From Cokeromyces recurvatus (taxonomy: Eukaryota > Mucoromycota > Mucoromycetes > Mucorales > Mucoraceae), in the NCBI RefSeq assembly GCF_025118155.1, contig NW_026251388.1, positions 1,426,001-1,490,000 on the forward strand: a stretch of DNA of 64,000 nt. The letters are read 5' to 3'. Numbering within the stretch: position 1 is the first letter of the stretch; every line of letters starts with the position of its first letter. Below are positions 1 through 12,581 of this stretch, in pieces. The translations under genes and the position numbers were made by a program. The notes under the pieces were generated by a model. That model had not been told where the DNA came from and did no database searches. It was given only the letters and a program-made list of their open reading frames with translations.

Positions 1-1528
1 ATTCATTAATGGAATGAGTGAATTAAATTTATAAGAGTTTAACATATGAAGATTGCCAGCTTTTTTTGAATCTGTTTTAACAAGTTGACTTAGCTTTTCA
101 CCCCCTTTTCTATAATTACGCTCTTGACGAATAGCTGCCATAGCCAGCATATATTCCTTATTCGCTTTTTCTATTGGCTTACACACAATATCCTTCTTTA
201 CTTTATGGTTGCATAAAGAACATTGAAAGTTGGTAGTTGTATCCATATATAAATTACGTCTTCCCTTTGATAAATGTTCGATAGGAGTAGGAGGAATCAT
301 ATAGACATCTTTTTCACATTCCATACAATTAACGCCTTGAAGAAAACGATCCACAGATCTCTCCATAGGACTACTACAGCGTTTGCATTTACACCAGAAA
401 TGCTTGGATGTTAATAAGTCCTGTCTTCGTTCATCACGATCTGAATATAAATCAATGTAACTCACGACTAATTCTTCATCCTTTTTAACTGGACGAAGGG
501 TACGAAAGGCAAGTTGACCGTTACGTACGCCAATAAATGTTGTATTTGGATTACAACTATGATTAAAGAAAAGCGCTCCAAGGGGGAAAAGACCTAATGC
601 TACATCTGTGTTACGAGAATAATTATCACCTAAGCCGTGAGCATTGGAATTTATTCTACAAAAAAAAATGTTAATATTTTGTAATGCATATTTCTAAAAA
701 TAAAAATAAAAGAGATGACTTACCTGCAAGCAAGTGTTACCATATCTTCGACCGAGAAATGTAATTTTTCTGGCATCTCAAATAACAATCTTTCAGCTAT
801 ACATTTGTATGTATGTATGTATGTATATATATATTAAAAACAAAACAAAAAAAAATGAATAAAAAAGTCCTCTTTATAAATTTAGTCATAATTAACTTAC
901 AGGCTTGAGTAAGAACTTGAATAAATGACGCTTCAGCACTTTCCTTATGACTTATTAAATCTTCAACACACCAATAAGGTGTAGACCTCTTTAATGAATC
1001 CCGTTCCTCTTCTTTTTCGTCAAGATATTTACGAGCCATTAATAAAACCATCAAACGAAGCAAATCAGGATCCACATCTGTTGCACGACCAATAGTATTA
1101 ATTTGATTAAAAACTTGACACACTAATAAATGCATTTCATTGTCTTTTTCTAAACATTCATTTGAACAATAAAAGACGTTTTTGCATTCAGAGCACATCA
1201 TCTTTTCAGACAAGTCAGATAAACATACATGGCAATGTTGATCAAGATAATCAGATCGAACAACAAAGGCCACAGCTTGTTCTTGGCATACTGTTGTACC
1301 TTCTTCAAGATCCTTTACAGCTACAGCATGACGTCCCTTAGCCTTTGTATTATTCAATTTTATGGGAAATGAAGATAAAGCTTGTTCATAAAAAGGTGAA
1401 ATAGGCGATAAGGATGCGACATTAGATCGCTTCTTATTCTTCTTCTTCAATTTTTGGTTTTGATTTTCCAAATTACAATTTTCTTCCAGATCAATGGGGA
1501 CTGTTTCTTTTGCTTCTAAATGGACCAT
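1..1528 (-). CDS. SMYD-type SET/MYND-domain protein lysine methyltransferase (3' end beyond window)
   Basis: Predicted S-adenosylmethionine-dependent lysine methyltransferase of the SMYD family. Exons 1528..901, 796..724 and 655..<1 join in frame across GTAAGT donors. A Lys-rich N-terminus is followed by the start of the SET fold (residues ~58-90), then a MYND zinc finger inserted in SET (residues ~99-138, starting HCHVC and containing CSEC and YCSNEC). SET core motifs follow: NSNAHGLGD, FFNHSCNPNT (the AdoMet-binding NHSC box) and VVSYIDLY. A post-SET cysteine cluster (FWCKCKRCSS, CMEC, CSLC) comes next. The split SET order with MYND in the middle is diagnostic of SMYD proteins. The C-terminal helical domain is lost at the left edge. 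The start at 1528 is the first ATG of the open frame. Histone versus non-histone substrate cannot be told from sequence. Confidence 0.88.
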
Positions 1529-1672
1529 TATACAATACTTCCAAAAAAAAAAGAAAGGAAAAGGATATTGAAGAGGATTAGAGGAGACTTTATGGTTTTT
1601 TTTTTTTTTTTATATATGAAACAAACTTGAATGTGACTTTTTTAACATCTGTCTTCCTGTCTCTCTCTCTCT

Positions 1673-1710
<38 letters not shown>

Positions 1711-2898
1711 GGTTATTAGAAAACTTTCACAGGAATTAGTAGAAAAGTTACAAAGACTTGCGGATGATTGGCTAAAAAAAGACAGAATCTGTGGTTTACA
1801 TTGATTTGTATTACCAAATTTGAACAATTGGTTACCTCTTTTATTTGTATTACACTGGTTAAACATATTCTATAAGTTATATCACGTAGTAGGAAACTTT
1901 CTAGCTTTCTTGTTTTTCTGTATTACAATCTGTTTAAAAAAAAAAAGCTCTTTCCTCTTACTGCTAATTTTATCCTCGGCTTTTCGCTCTTTGACTTGTA
2001 ATGTTTGACAAATACAAGCCATTATGTTTATTGCTAACACAACATATAACGTCATGGAAATATGCAAAAACAACAACAACATATTTATCTAAGGAAAAAT
2101 ACTGATGTTTTGAAGATTTTTCTCTTATAGTTATTAGATAGGATTGCGATTATAAATTATTTGTTAAATATTTATCTGTAATTAATACCCATAATGTCAT
2201 TCGTTTACTAATTCATTATATTAATGGCTCAAAAGTCTATATTGATGATTCATGTTTTACCCTTTTTTGTTTTTGCCTTTGGACATGCGTTGAATTTTGT
2301 TCAATCCTAACTTTGAGTGAAGACATTTTCTGGAATCTAGCAATCAACATGTTTACATTTATACTCCGTTCTTTTTTCATTTTGAAGGGCACTGGGCATG
2401 TGTATACATATTTTTAATATTTTATATCAGTATCTTTAAATCGACAATTGTCAATATTTTTCTCATCTCTAATCTCTCACCTCTTTTTTTTTTTTTTTTT
2501 CGTTTAAATCATTTCCCTCTATAAAATCAGAATTTGCAAATGGTTTGTTATATTGACTCAGACTATATTATAATTTACATAAAAGAAATGTAGAAGAGCT
2601 ATAGATAGTCTTTTCTATAATACTTCGTGCAATTACGTAATATATATATGTATATGTATTTTTGACATATTATCTATTCTATATATCGCATATTTGTATA
2701 GATATTTCTATTTTATAAATAACAAATGATAATGTAAGATAAGGCAAAAAAAAAAAAAATAAAAAAAAATGAACTAATGCCTTTAACTACAAGTAATATA
2801 CCCTTTAATCTTTTTTGTTTTTTTTTATTTATTATTATTGTTATTTCTTTCTTGCTATTATTTCTTATTTATTTTTTTTTGTCCTGGATATAATTCAA
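1529..2898. other. Intergenic region between divergent SMYD and OPT genes
   Basis: About 1.4 kb of AT-rich DNA. It holds a (CT)n run at about 1660-1676 running into a 33-nt T tract (1676-1708), and shorter T and A tracts near 2485 and 2745. Only short frames occur and none looks coding. It must contain both divergent promoters. Confidence 0.7.
1676..1708. repeat. 33-nt poly-T tract
   Basis: Follows a (CT)n run upstream of the SMYD gene. One of many long A/T homopolymers in this window. Confidence 0.9.
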
Positions 2899-5277
2899 AT
2901 GGATAATACACTAGAAAGCAATGAATGTAAATCATCAAACAACTTTTCGGTATGCGATCTAATTTTAACATTTAGTGCTACTCACTCTTTTCAAATTTAG
3001 TTTATTCATTTACAATTACAATTAGATTAGATCGACTTTAATTGGCTTATTAATTGGTTGCCTCATGTGTTTCTCTAATATGTATTTTGGTTTACAAACA
3101 GGTTGGATCTCCATGATGTCTTTACAGGCATCGCTTTTAGGATTCGCTGTCTTTAAATCTGCTTTATGCCGTTGTTTTATCAGTAGTGGAGTATCATCCA
3201 CATTTAGTCCTAAAGAGAACGTTTATTTGCAGACTGTAGCAGTTGCTACAGCTACTATGCCCTTAGCAGCAGGGTTTGTAGGCATTATTCCTGCGTTAGA
3301 TCAGCTAACTGAAGATGATTCCCTCTTCTCCTTATCACCATTAAAACTTATCTTATGGTCCCTGGGTCTCTCTTTCTTTGGCGTGTTTTTCGCTGTACCA
3401 CTTCGAAAACAAACAATAGTTAAAGAAAAATTAAAATTTCCGTCCGGCACAGCAACTGCAGAGATGATTTATGTATTACATAATCAGTTTAGAAATGAAG
3501 AGAGTAGGCAAAATTTGATTAGAAGGAGAAGAAACTTCAATAGCGATATACAGGAGTATAATGATGATTGGAATAGTCGTGAAGAAGGAAATAGAATTGA
3601 ATTATTTTCTTTAGAAATGAGTAACCAACAACAACAAGATGAATCGTTTCATTCTGTAGATTCAATAAGTCGCTATTGCGAAGAAAATCTATTTCCACCA
3701 CAGGACGCCATGTTTAATGTGGATGCTGAGCAAATATGGCATTTAAAGCTCAAAGCATTACTTGTATCTTTTAGTGTATCTTCTATTTATACTCTTGCTT
3801 CTTATTTCTTTCCTATTATATACGCGTTGCCGATATTTAATTGGTTGACATTAAATACTATCGATTTCAAGGCATGGGAGTGGTATTTTACGCCTAGTTT
3901 AAGCTATGTTGGGCAAGGAATCATTATGGTATACATATATATACATATATACTTATATAGAGGTTAATATATGCTATATAGGGGTTTCCAACAACTTTAT
4001 CGATGTTATTAGGATGCTTTATAGGCTGGGGTATATTATCACCTGTTGCGTATTTTTCTGGTTGGGCTCCAGGTCCAGTTAATGATTGGAAAACAGGATC
4101 AAAAGGTTGGATATTATGGTCCTCACTTAGTATTATGATTTCCGAATCAATTGTTTCCCTTTTCATAGCTTTTATTAAACAGATAATTTCTCTATTTAAT
4201 AAAAGACAAAGTAACGTGGATATTGATGAGGAAGAACAAGAACAGTATGAAAGCTTTCTAAGTGAGTACGATGATGTAAATGGCGATCAACAAACATTAA
4301 GTAATAGTAATAATAACGATGATGATGATGATGCTTCAGCAATGCAAAATACTGTTTATAATAAAATGAATGAAAAAGAAGAAACAGACTTACTATCAGA
4401 ATATCAAGTTCCACTTTATATAGTACTGCTAGGTTTAATTCTATCTACTTTACTGTGTATGCTGATGGTTCAAATTGTGTTTGGAAATGACATTATGCCG
4501 ATAGGAATGACATTTGTTTCCATCCTTTTTGCTCTTTTTCTGAGTATTTTGGGCGTCCGAGCCCTTGGGGAAACTGATTTGAATCCTGTGAGTGGTATCG
4601 GTAAAGTTAGTCAACTTCTGTTTGCTGCTCTTATGCCTGGATCCATAATTGCTAATATAATCGCTGGTGGGATCGCAGAGGCTGGAGCTCAGCAAGCAGG
4701 TGATTTGATGCAGGATTTGAAAACAGGATATCTGTTGAAGGCATCACCTAGAGCACAATTTTATGGTCAACTTATTGGATCATTGGTGAGTTCATTTATA
4801 GCTACAGCTGCATATATTCTTTATAAATCAGTTTATACGATACCCGGTCCTGAGTTTCCTGCTCCTACTGCTCAGGTTTGGATTGATATGGCTCAACTTG
4901 TTAATGGTCATTCACTCCCTCCTCATGCTTTTGAATTCATGGTTCTATTTTCAATTGTCTTTGGGGTGCTCACTGTAGTCAAAGAGATAGGACCCTTAAA
5001 ATGGCGTTTGTTTATTCCACATGGGATTGCATTTGCTATTGGTATCTATAATCCTCCTAGTTTTACATTAGCAAGAGTAATTGGTGGCTATCTTTACACA
5101 GTATGGAGTCATTATTGTGATAGTGAAACTAAAAGTTTTCTTGATAGTTGGTATAGGCCTTACAAAGCTATAGGCAAAATAGCCATTATCATTGTTGCTA
5201 GTGGGTTTGTACTAGGAGAGGGAACATTTGCTATTATTAACATGATACTTTATGCTTTTCATGTTCATCACTTTTAG
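2899..5277 (+). CDS. OPT-family oligopeptide/metal-chelate transporter
   Basis: Polytopic membrane transporter of the oligopeptide transporter (OPT) superfamily, closest in feel to the fungal YGL114W-type branch. Exons 2899..2949, 3026..3928 and 3982..5277 give 749 aa, the usual size. The motif FSNMYFGLQTGWISMMSLQ near the N-terminus is the OPT signature after the first membrane helix. Later conserved segments include KFPSGTATAEMIYVLH, CFIGWGILSPV, GKVSQLLFAALMPGS and FIPHGIAFAIGIYNPPSF. Two hydrophilic loops are acidic and low-complexity (residues ~165-230 and ~390-450, with a run of Asp). The first exon is short (17 codons) and is placed by splice consensus, so the start is the least certain part. 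Substrate (peptide, siderophore or metal chelate) is not deducible. Confidence 0.87.
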
Positions 5278-5836
5278 ATAACTCTTGATTATCTATTACA
5301 GGTTAAGAGAATAATAATATTTTTTTTTTTGTTATTGCTCTATAGCAATCTGGAAAAAAAAAGACGCATTAATATACATAACAAAGATACTTGTGGATTA
5401 TTTCCAGTGCAGTAATAGATAGCGACTGGTCATACTGTCTAAAACATGTATATATTACATGAGAGGAATAAAGAAAATAAAAAAAAAAATAAAAAAGAAG
5501 TTAATAATACTTTTCCTTAATATTGAATTTGCCACTAAAATTCTAATAGTAGTATGTCTGATAATTAGAATAAGAATTATAGACTTATAGCATTAATATG
5601 CATGTATTATTTAAACATACTATAATATATAAACTTGATGCTTAAAATTAAATATATTTCTTATTTTACATATTTGAGTAGACATATTCTAGAAATGTAT
5701 AATTATCTTAAAAAATAAACCTTTTTTTTTTTTTAAATTAACTGAATTTCTATTCATTAATACATATATTATACTAGTTACATGTTAATAAAAAAAGGGG
5801 GGATAAAATGCAATAAATTTGTTTCTGTCTATGTAA
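5278..5836. other. Convergent intergenic region, OPT / EBP1
   Basis: About 560 nt of AT-rich sequence with short A and T tracts between two gene 3' ends. No open frame of note and no RNA gene was recognised. Confidence 0.6.
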
Positions 5837-7410
5837 TTATTCCATATCCATCTCAACATCTTCTTTCTATAAGTATATAGATATATATAAGTACATTATA
5901 TATTACTAGTTTTTATCGTTATTCTTACCTCAATATGACGTTCACCAAAAGTAACTTCAACAGCAGGTAATGGTTTAGACTGTCTAATATCTTTGATAGC
6001 AGGTGTGCTCAAAACAGCAAAAGCAGTCGTACCTTCAGGTATGCAGTATTGGGAATGAACATAAGGTAATTGTAAAGGATTAGTAAATCGAACTGGACCT
6101 TCAGCAGTAACATGAACTGTTCCCTTAAATTGAGCAACAAGATCAGATGGAAGTTTAGAACGCATAACAGGATAAGCAGTAATAAGCTCATGTTGCAATA
6201 AAGAAGCTACACCAAGACGAGTTGTGTTACTAGATAAAGAACGTGTAGCAAAAGGAAAAACGGTATGCTCTTGATTAATTTCAGTATATGCTTGACGAGC
6301 TGATTTCATCTTGAGTTGATATGATTTATTAACGTCTCTTTGATAAACAAATGGCTTGTACTCGGTGTTCTTAATTGTACCATCGCCTGTAGTTAAAGCA
6401 ATATTCAACTGATATACTTGATTAGCTTCAACTTCGAAATCATATTTATCCAAATCTTGAACGAGTAAATCTTCAATAAAACGATTTTCAATATCTTTAC
6501 CAGCACGTAAAACGAATCGCTTCATAGGAGATGAGAATGTGCCTTCGACAGGTTGACAGCGGAAATAAGCAGCAATTTCAGTAATAACACGAGTGATTTC
6601 GGATGCCTAAAAAAAAAGATAAAATTTAAATCGTTATCCCTTATGTTCTATTTTACTCATATCTAAAAGTATATAACTTACTCTAACACCAGGACGAAGC
6701 ATACGAGCGGCAGCTTCATAAGCAAAATGAGTAGCTGCAATTACATCAGCAGCTTTACCAGTTACTGGTTGCTGTTTATTTAATGAAACAACGGTTGTAT
6801 GTGCAGCTGTTGCAATATAACCATCAATATGAACACCCATTTCACTATTGAGGTATAATTATTATTATTTACTCGTAGGAATAAGGATAGCCTATTTAAT
6901 ATACTTACATTTTAACAACATCTCCAGGTTTTAAGCTGTAATCATTTTCAGCAAGTGGGGAAAAGTATTGAATAAGGTTATTGACAGAAACACAAGTAGG
7001 AATAGCAATACCTCTTTCAGCAGATTTGTATTTACTTTTAGTCTAGAAAAACAAAATAAATTAGAACAAAAATTAAAATGCATTTATAAAAAAAAAAAAA
7101 TAGAGAATTTACGTGAGCATTGATAAGATCATCACCATATTGGCAAAGATCGCAAACTGAGATACCAGCAGCAACTTTACTAACAACCATAGAAAGAATA
7201 CCTATAAGAGATCGGGTTAATGAACGGATTCATCAATCATTCTAAATGATCTGTTGTTTTCTCTTTTTATGTGGATCGAGAGAATTCAATATTACCATTA
7301 ATAATGTCTGCTGAGGCATAATATTTTTCTAAAACAGAAGGGTTGGTTAAAGAGTTATCAGCCTCAAATTTAGAGGCAGGATAACTCATTGCAATTTCCA
7401 TGTTTGACAT
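5837..7410 (-). CDS. PA2G4: EBP1/PA2G4-like proliferation-associated protein (M24 pita-bread fold)
   Basis: Homologue of the eukaryotic EBP1/PA2G4 (p38-2G4) family, ribosome-associated proteins with a methionine-aminopeptidase fold but no peptidase activity. Exons 7410..7296, 7201..7113, 7042..6909, 6844..6682, 6606..5929 and 5866..5837 give 402 aa. Family features include KYYASADIINGILS near the N-terminus, SVCDLCQYGD, GIAIPTCVSVNN, GDVVKIEMGVHIDGYIA, and the typical C-terminal half with TRLGVASLLQHELI and SKPLPAVEV. The last exon adds only KEDVEMDME and the stop; it was found by phase-0 splicing after GERHIE. As in other EBP1 proteins, the full set of MetAP metal ligands is not seen. Human EBP1 binds 60S subunits near the exit tunnel; the same role here is inferred. 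Confidence 0.9.
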
Positions 7411-7739
7411 TTTTTTTTTTTGAAGTAGATCTAATATATTAAATAATAATAAAAAAAAAAAATCAAAATGATTCTTTTTTTTTTTTTGAGACCATAATGC
7501 ATGCAGTAACTTTTTCTTTTTTTTTTTTTTTTTTTTTTTTTCAAACTTAAATTTTGACACCCCTTTTTAAGCCACCTATTTTATTTTTTTAACAAGATGT
7601 AATTGGCTGATTATTGTAAACAGTATTCTGATATTATACAGCATACAAGAGAGAAAAATGGGCTCCATTTAGTTTATCTCTCTCTTTAAAGAGTATATAC
7701 ATATATACATCAATATAGATGAAATCATTTTTTAATTAA
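7411..7739. other. Promoter region of the EBP1-like gene
   Basis: About 330 nt with T-rich tracts (a long T run around 7518-7541) directly upstream of the start codon at 7410 and just past the sphingomyelinase stop. No gene seen. Confidence 0.55.
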
Positions 7740-8136
7740 TTATTTAGATCGAATACTTTGTAAGTTCAAGCCACAAAGATGAGGTTCAGGCTTGTAATAA
7801 AATGGTTTGTTTTTATAAATTTTAACGTCATCATACCGCTCTTCTCTTTCACTATTGAAGATATCTGGTTCATAATCGCAGCGTAATTCTGATTTACCTG
7901 CGCGAATACCACAAATGATATTTTTTTTGCATTCATCATTAAAAAGACAGTTTTGATCTAATAATGGAGATGACTTCCAGCTATATTTGTAATACTCTTC
8001 ATACGTCTTTTGATTTGATTCCATATCCTCAGTTACATTATGCCACCATTCTGCTGATAAGGGTGATGTAGGAGATATAAGCTTAGCTCTACTTGAATTG
8101 AATGCTTCTCTTGCAGAATATTCAACATGCCAATTC

Positions 8137-8167
<31 letters not shown>

Positions 8168-10343
8168 TAGATCTAATTATATAATGAAACTTTGCTTAAA
8201 GCTTGTATGTATATTTACAGGTCCATCTGACCATGTATCTGCCTGGTTTAGATCAGCTATATATGTTATTGAATCAACTACTTCAAATGTCTTTGTATCA
8301 ATTTTGTAAATCCTACAAGTATATTATGAATGATCAAGTTCATACAACTATATATATATATATTATATGCGTTTACCTAAATCCAGGATTCAGATTCAAA
8401 AACGGTGTAATAGACGGGGCAATATAACCAACAGAAATAGCTTCTTTAGCTATTTGTCTTTTGTTGTGACCATAGAAAATTGTTAATTCATCTCTATAAA
8501 TAATATATAGAAAAAAAAAGAATCATGCATATAAATATAAATATTTATATAGGTGTATGTATACATAACATTACTTATGAGTATGACCAAAGAATTGGCC
8601 AGCAATTACGTGAGCATATCGATCTACAATTTGATAATAATAGTTGGAATAATCATGAAGACAAGTATTGTCTCCTGGAGCAATGTGGCCAATAATCCAT
8701 ACTCGTTCATACCTATCCTCTGAGTCTTGTAGTTCATTAATAAGCCAAGATAAAATACCATTAGGGTCCTAATCATAGCATTATCCAAAATTATATTTAG
8801 AAAATACATACATACATATATATATATATACCTTTTGCATAGGATGTTCATATAGCCACCAATTTAAAGTGTAACAAAAATTCGTGTTTAAACTGATTAA
8901 TTTAAGACCTTTAACAGGCCTGATGGTATAACTACCCATATTAGTCTCAATATTATTTAAGGGTGATGATATCCAGCGACTCCAACTATTAGCGAGACTC
9001 TTGTAAAGCCATTTTAAATCATAAAAGTGCTTTTCAGCTTCATTAGGAAGATTGGATGACCATAGAGGGAAATTGTTTGTTGGTGCTGCTTCATGATTTC
9101 CTATGGCAGGATATAGAGCAGATTGAAATGACGAAGAATAATCAAAATAACGATGCAATAAATGATATGTTTCGTCTTGAATTAATTTCGTTTTCAAGAT
9201 AGGCAAAGTACTCCAAACCTCATGAGGTGGTACATCACCTGTCATGATACCAAACTCAATATTAGGTTCAACAGTTGGAATATATTCCAATAATGATTTA
9301 ATAAGTGCTAAAGGAGTATCACAACTATATTCACCTTTTTTTAAAGAATTATATTAGTAGTATAAATGGTTCTATATTTATACGCAACATACCCCATTTA
9401 GAGGCAGGCTTAGTTATATTAGTAAAATCTGTATACTCGGCTCTACAACAAAAGGGTTTATCACACATTGTCTCTGCGCCTGACTAGAAAGAAGAAAGAA
9501 AAAATATTTAATATATGTATATCAACAATAATATATATATATATGTGTATATACTTTATACTGTGGATCAATATGCCAATCACTAAGATGTAAAACTGTA
9601 AACGTTTGTCCAATAGATTTTTTGCTATTATAATTATATTCTAAAATGGATTCATCAAGCTTCGGTTTCGGGAACGTAACATTCCATTCTTCCACCTCTT
9701 TATGTATATACATATTACATAAGAAACTTTCATATACACTACTTCTTTATATATGCATATATATACCTGGATAAGGGCAAACATTTAAAACAGCTGCGCA
9801 TAAAAGATGTCCATCTCGTCCTGATATGGTCATTGACTATATATTATATATAAATATACAAAAATATAAATGATAATGATAATGATAAATATATTTACAG
9901 GTAAAATACTACGAATGATTGGTGCTTGTTCTCTAATCACACCTTCACACTAGATGAATATATATATATATATGTGTGTGTGTGTGTATATACGATAGAA
10001 TTATTAATACTGATGCTCTATATATACAAATATATAAATATATATTTATATACGTTACAACTTCATCATCTACTTTTCCGGTTTTTTTGCATGCTTTTGT
10101 TAAAGTTTGTATTAAAAACCCTTCAGACATATATGAAATTTTTTTAAGAATTTGAAGTAAAGAAATACAACTACTGCAAGAAGTAAAAATTGAACTTGTT
10201 TGAAAAACTTTGTCAGTCAACTGCAATACTTCATTTTGAATAGCGAATTCAGGTTCACTTAAAACTGTCTGCTGTTGCTGTTGAACTGTAAGTGCGATAA
10301 AATAATAGCATGTAATTAATGATATTAAAATCCTTATTCTCAT
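7740..10343 (-). CDS. Secreted acid-sphingomyelinase-like phosphodiesterase (saposin B + calcineurin-like metallophosphoesterase)
   Basis: Ten exons (10343..10059, 9949..9899, 9836..9767, 9697..9555, 9483..9393, 9334..8832, 8768..8575, 8493..8377, 8312..8219, 8135..7740) encode 647 aa. A signal peptide (MRIRILISLITCYYF...) is followed by a saposin-B-like region with paired cysteines (TSCSSC, KACKK, CEGVI, LLCAAVLNVC). The metallophosphoesterase domain carries all expected ligands: SDWHID (residues ~174-179), TGDVPPHEVW, GNHEAAP, IIGHIAPG and FFGHTHKDE. The segments KPFCCRAEYTD, WGEYSCDTPLALI, LISLNTNFCYTLNWWL and APSITPFLNPGFRIY match the animal acid sphingomyelinase family closely. The C-terminal cysteine-containing tail is also conserved. 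It should hydrolyse sphingomyelin-type or related phosphodiesters in the secretory pathway or outside the cell. Most fungi make inositolphosphoceramides, so the natural substrate is open. Confidence 0.9.
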
Positions 10344-11348
10344 TGTATTAAAAAAAAAAAAAAAAGAAAGAAAAGAAAAGAGAGAGAGAGAGAGAGAGAG
10401 AGAAAATGTAATTGAAAGCATGAATGGATGTGTTATACAAGCACTATTGATAATGATGACATTTATTAGTCATATGATTGATACAGGATTTTCCCTTTTA
10501 AATATGCGTAATTTTAAATTGTATTCGCATTATTGGGCCAACTGATTTAGTATTTTTATTTGCTATATTTTTCAAAATAAGGGAAGTAAAGCAAGCAAGC
10601 TTGATAAAGAAATTTCTCCTAGCTTTAAAAGATTTTAATCTTAGTAAGTAGCATAAGAAATGGAAACTTCTTTCCTTTTCTTTTAATATCCAAAAAGGAA
10701 CCTTTCTTTTTTTTTTCCACAGCTGTGAGTGAGGCTGATCCATAATCCCACAAAGTTTGACACTGTTTTACTAATTACTTTATCAAGCTTCAATACTAAA
10801 AAAAAATATTATTCTTTGTGATATCATCCTAGATAGCAGGCAACTTGAAGAGGAGCTTATTCGTTTTGTTTATGTCAAAAAAAAATCATATATCTGTAAA
10901 AAAAGTATTTGGGTTCTCTGAAGATAAAGTACATAGAGCCTTTAAGACTTTTAAGAGCGACTCCCCTGCTGGTAAACTTGTTATTAAAGTAGATTAGAGA
11001 CTTTTTTTTTCCTTGTAGGAAATATAAGAAATTTAAATAAACACTATTATATATACTTCATTTTTTATCTTGATAATAGTAAATTTCCTTGAGAAGTTTT
11101 ATGCTGTATAATTGTCATATACATATGTATATCTATATCTTTAACAGAGAAAGATTCGAACAAAACAGTAAGACTTTATATAATAAAAAAAAAAAAAAAA
11201 AGTCGCTGTTTAAATCTCCAATGAATTACTATCTCACAACAACCAAGTGAATCGAATGTCGTTTCTGAATCCACACTATATTATACACTATATACAGATA
11301 TAGACATAAATATATTTATATGTGTTTATATTTTTCTTAATGTTGACC
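10344..11348. other. Intergenic region upstream of sphingomyelinase-like gene
   Basis: About 1 kb. It holds a (CT/GA)n tract at 10381-10402, several A/T runs and one short frame at 10872-10997 (listed separately). The promoters of the two flanking divergent genes must lie here. Confidence 0.6.
10872..10997 (+). pseudogene. Possible remnant of a zinc-type alcohol dehydrogenase/quinone oxidoreductase C-terminus
   Basis: A 41-codon frame whose end reads VFGFSEDKVHRAFK then SDSPAGKLVIKVD. Medium-chain dehydrogenases of the quinone-oxidoreductase type commonly end with a helix followed by a GK(V/L)V(I/L)KV motif, so this resembles the last ~30 residues of such an enzyme. Nothing resembling the rest of that enzyme is seen upstream. 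It may be a fossil exon or chance. Confidence 0.25.
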
Positions 11349-12232
11349 ATGAAAAGAAAAAAGATCAATGAAGTTATTTCTTATAATAATTTAAAATATT
11401 CCGAAAAATTCTCATCTTTAGTGAAACATGTTAATGTATACATTTCAAATCCTTCTAATCCAACTTTGACTAGCCATGTGATTCATAAAGAAAGTGTTAA
11501 AAAAGACTATAGTTCAACGATACTTGACATTGTCATTTGTTACGATTATTCAACTATAGAAATACTTGAAAGATTATTGAAACATTCGACACCATCTATT
11601 ATTACCATGTTATTAGGTAGTTGTCATGATGATTATAAAATAGGACAGCAAACTACTATTTCTTCGATAAATATGTTTATAATGTTAGATATAAAATATG
11701 TTCAGCGATCCATGATAATTGACAAGGCTTGGTGTTCACGCATGTGGGCTATTGCTTCAAAAGCTCATTTGCTTGCAGTTACTGGTGTATATTATTCAAT
11801 GTTAGGTGGTGCGTTCTGCTCACTGGGTAAAAGTAACACAAAATATGTAAGTCGTATCCTTCTCTCTCTTTTTTTTTTTTTTATTATGTTATTTAATATA
11901 ATATATAATAGGCTTATAAAGCTGGAGCGTTAGCAATTGAGCAAATCAAACTTGCTAAAAAACTAAAGGATCCTATATTAGAGTGTAAATGTTGGCTCTA
12001 TTTTGCAGAAGATCTTATTCATTTGAAAGAATTAGAAAAAGCTGAAAAAATTATTAATCATCAACGTGAATTCATCGATTCAATTGAAGATGCAATAGTA
12101 ATGTCTATTCGGTTTATGTTCTTTTTTTTTTTTTTGTTTTAATGAGAAATTAATTTATTATTATTATTATTATAGCTTGTGGCCATGTTAGAATCTGTTA
12201 TTAGAAAAATAGATATTGCAAAAAGTAAATGA
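11349..12232 (+). CDS. Uncharacterised helical (TPR-like C-terminus) protein
   Basis: I do not recognise this protein. Exons 11349..11846, 11912..12097 and 12176..12232 give 246 aa with clean GTAAGT and GTAATG donors. The N-terminal half is globular with no known motif. The second half is helical: a segment containing YSMLGGAFCSLGKSN, then AYKAGALAIEQIKLAKKL, then CWLYFAEDLIHLKELEKAEK. The last two read like tetratricopeptide helices (Ala/Leu/Tyr spacing). Three in-frame exons with consistent phases argue that it is a real gene. An ATG at 11340 or 11322 in the same frame could also be the start; 11349 was chosen because the residues before it are hydrophobic T-rich leader-like sequence. Confidence 0.6.
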
Positions 12233-12581
12233 AAGATGCCAATGGTGTTTGTTCAGTACCAAAATAAATCGATAAAAGCGCCTACAATATACGATATTAT
12301 GATGAGATTGATTAATAAAAATGTACAGAGCAACCATTCAAATCCCAATGTCATTTGCTTTATGCATTTCGACAAAAGCCCTGAAGACTGAATTTCGTTT
12401 CTAGTTCTTGATATGGGCAATTGATCATTGTTATGTACCGACTATATAATAATATTTAGACAAAGTAATAGACATTGAAGTTAAATCTTTTACCATCTTT
12501 ATTCATAGATGTATATATATATAAAAAAAAAAAGGGAAAAAGAACAACTAATCTCAGTTACATTTTTTTTTTTGTTTCCTT
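12233..12581. other. Convergent intergenic region
   Basis: About 350 nt between two converging 3' ends with short A and T tracts. No feature recognised. Confidence 0.55.
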
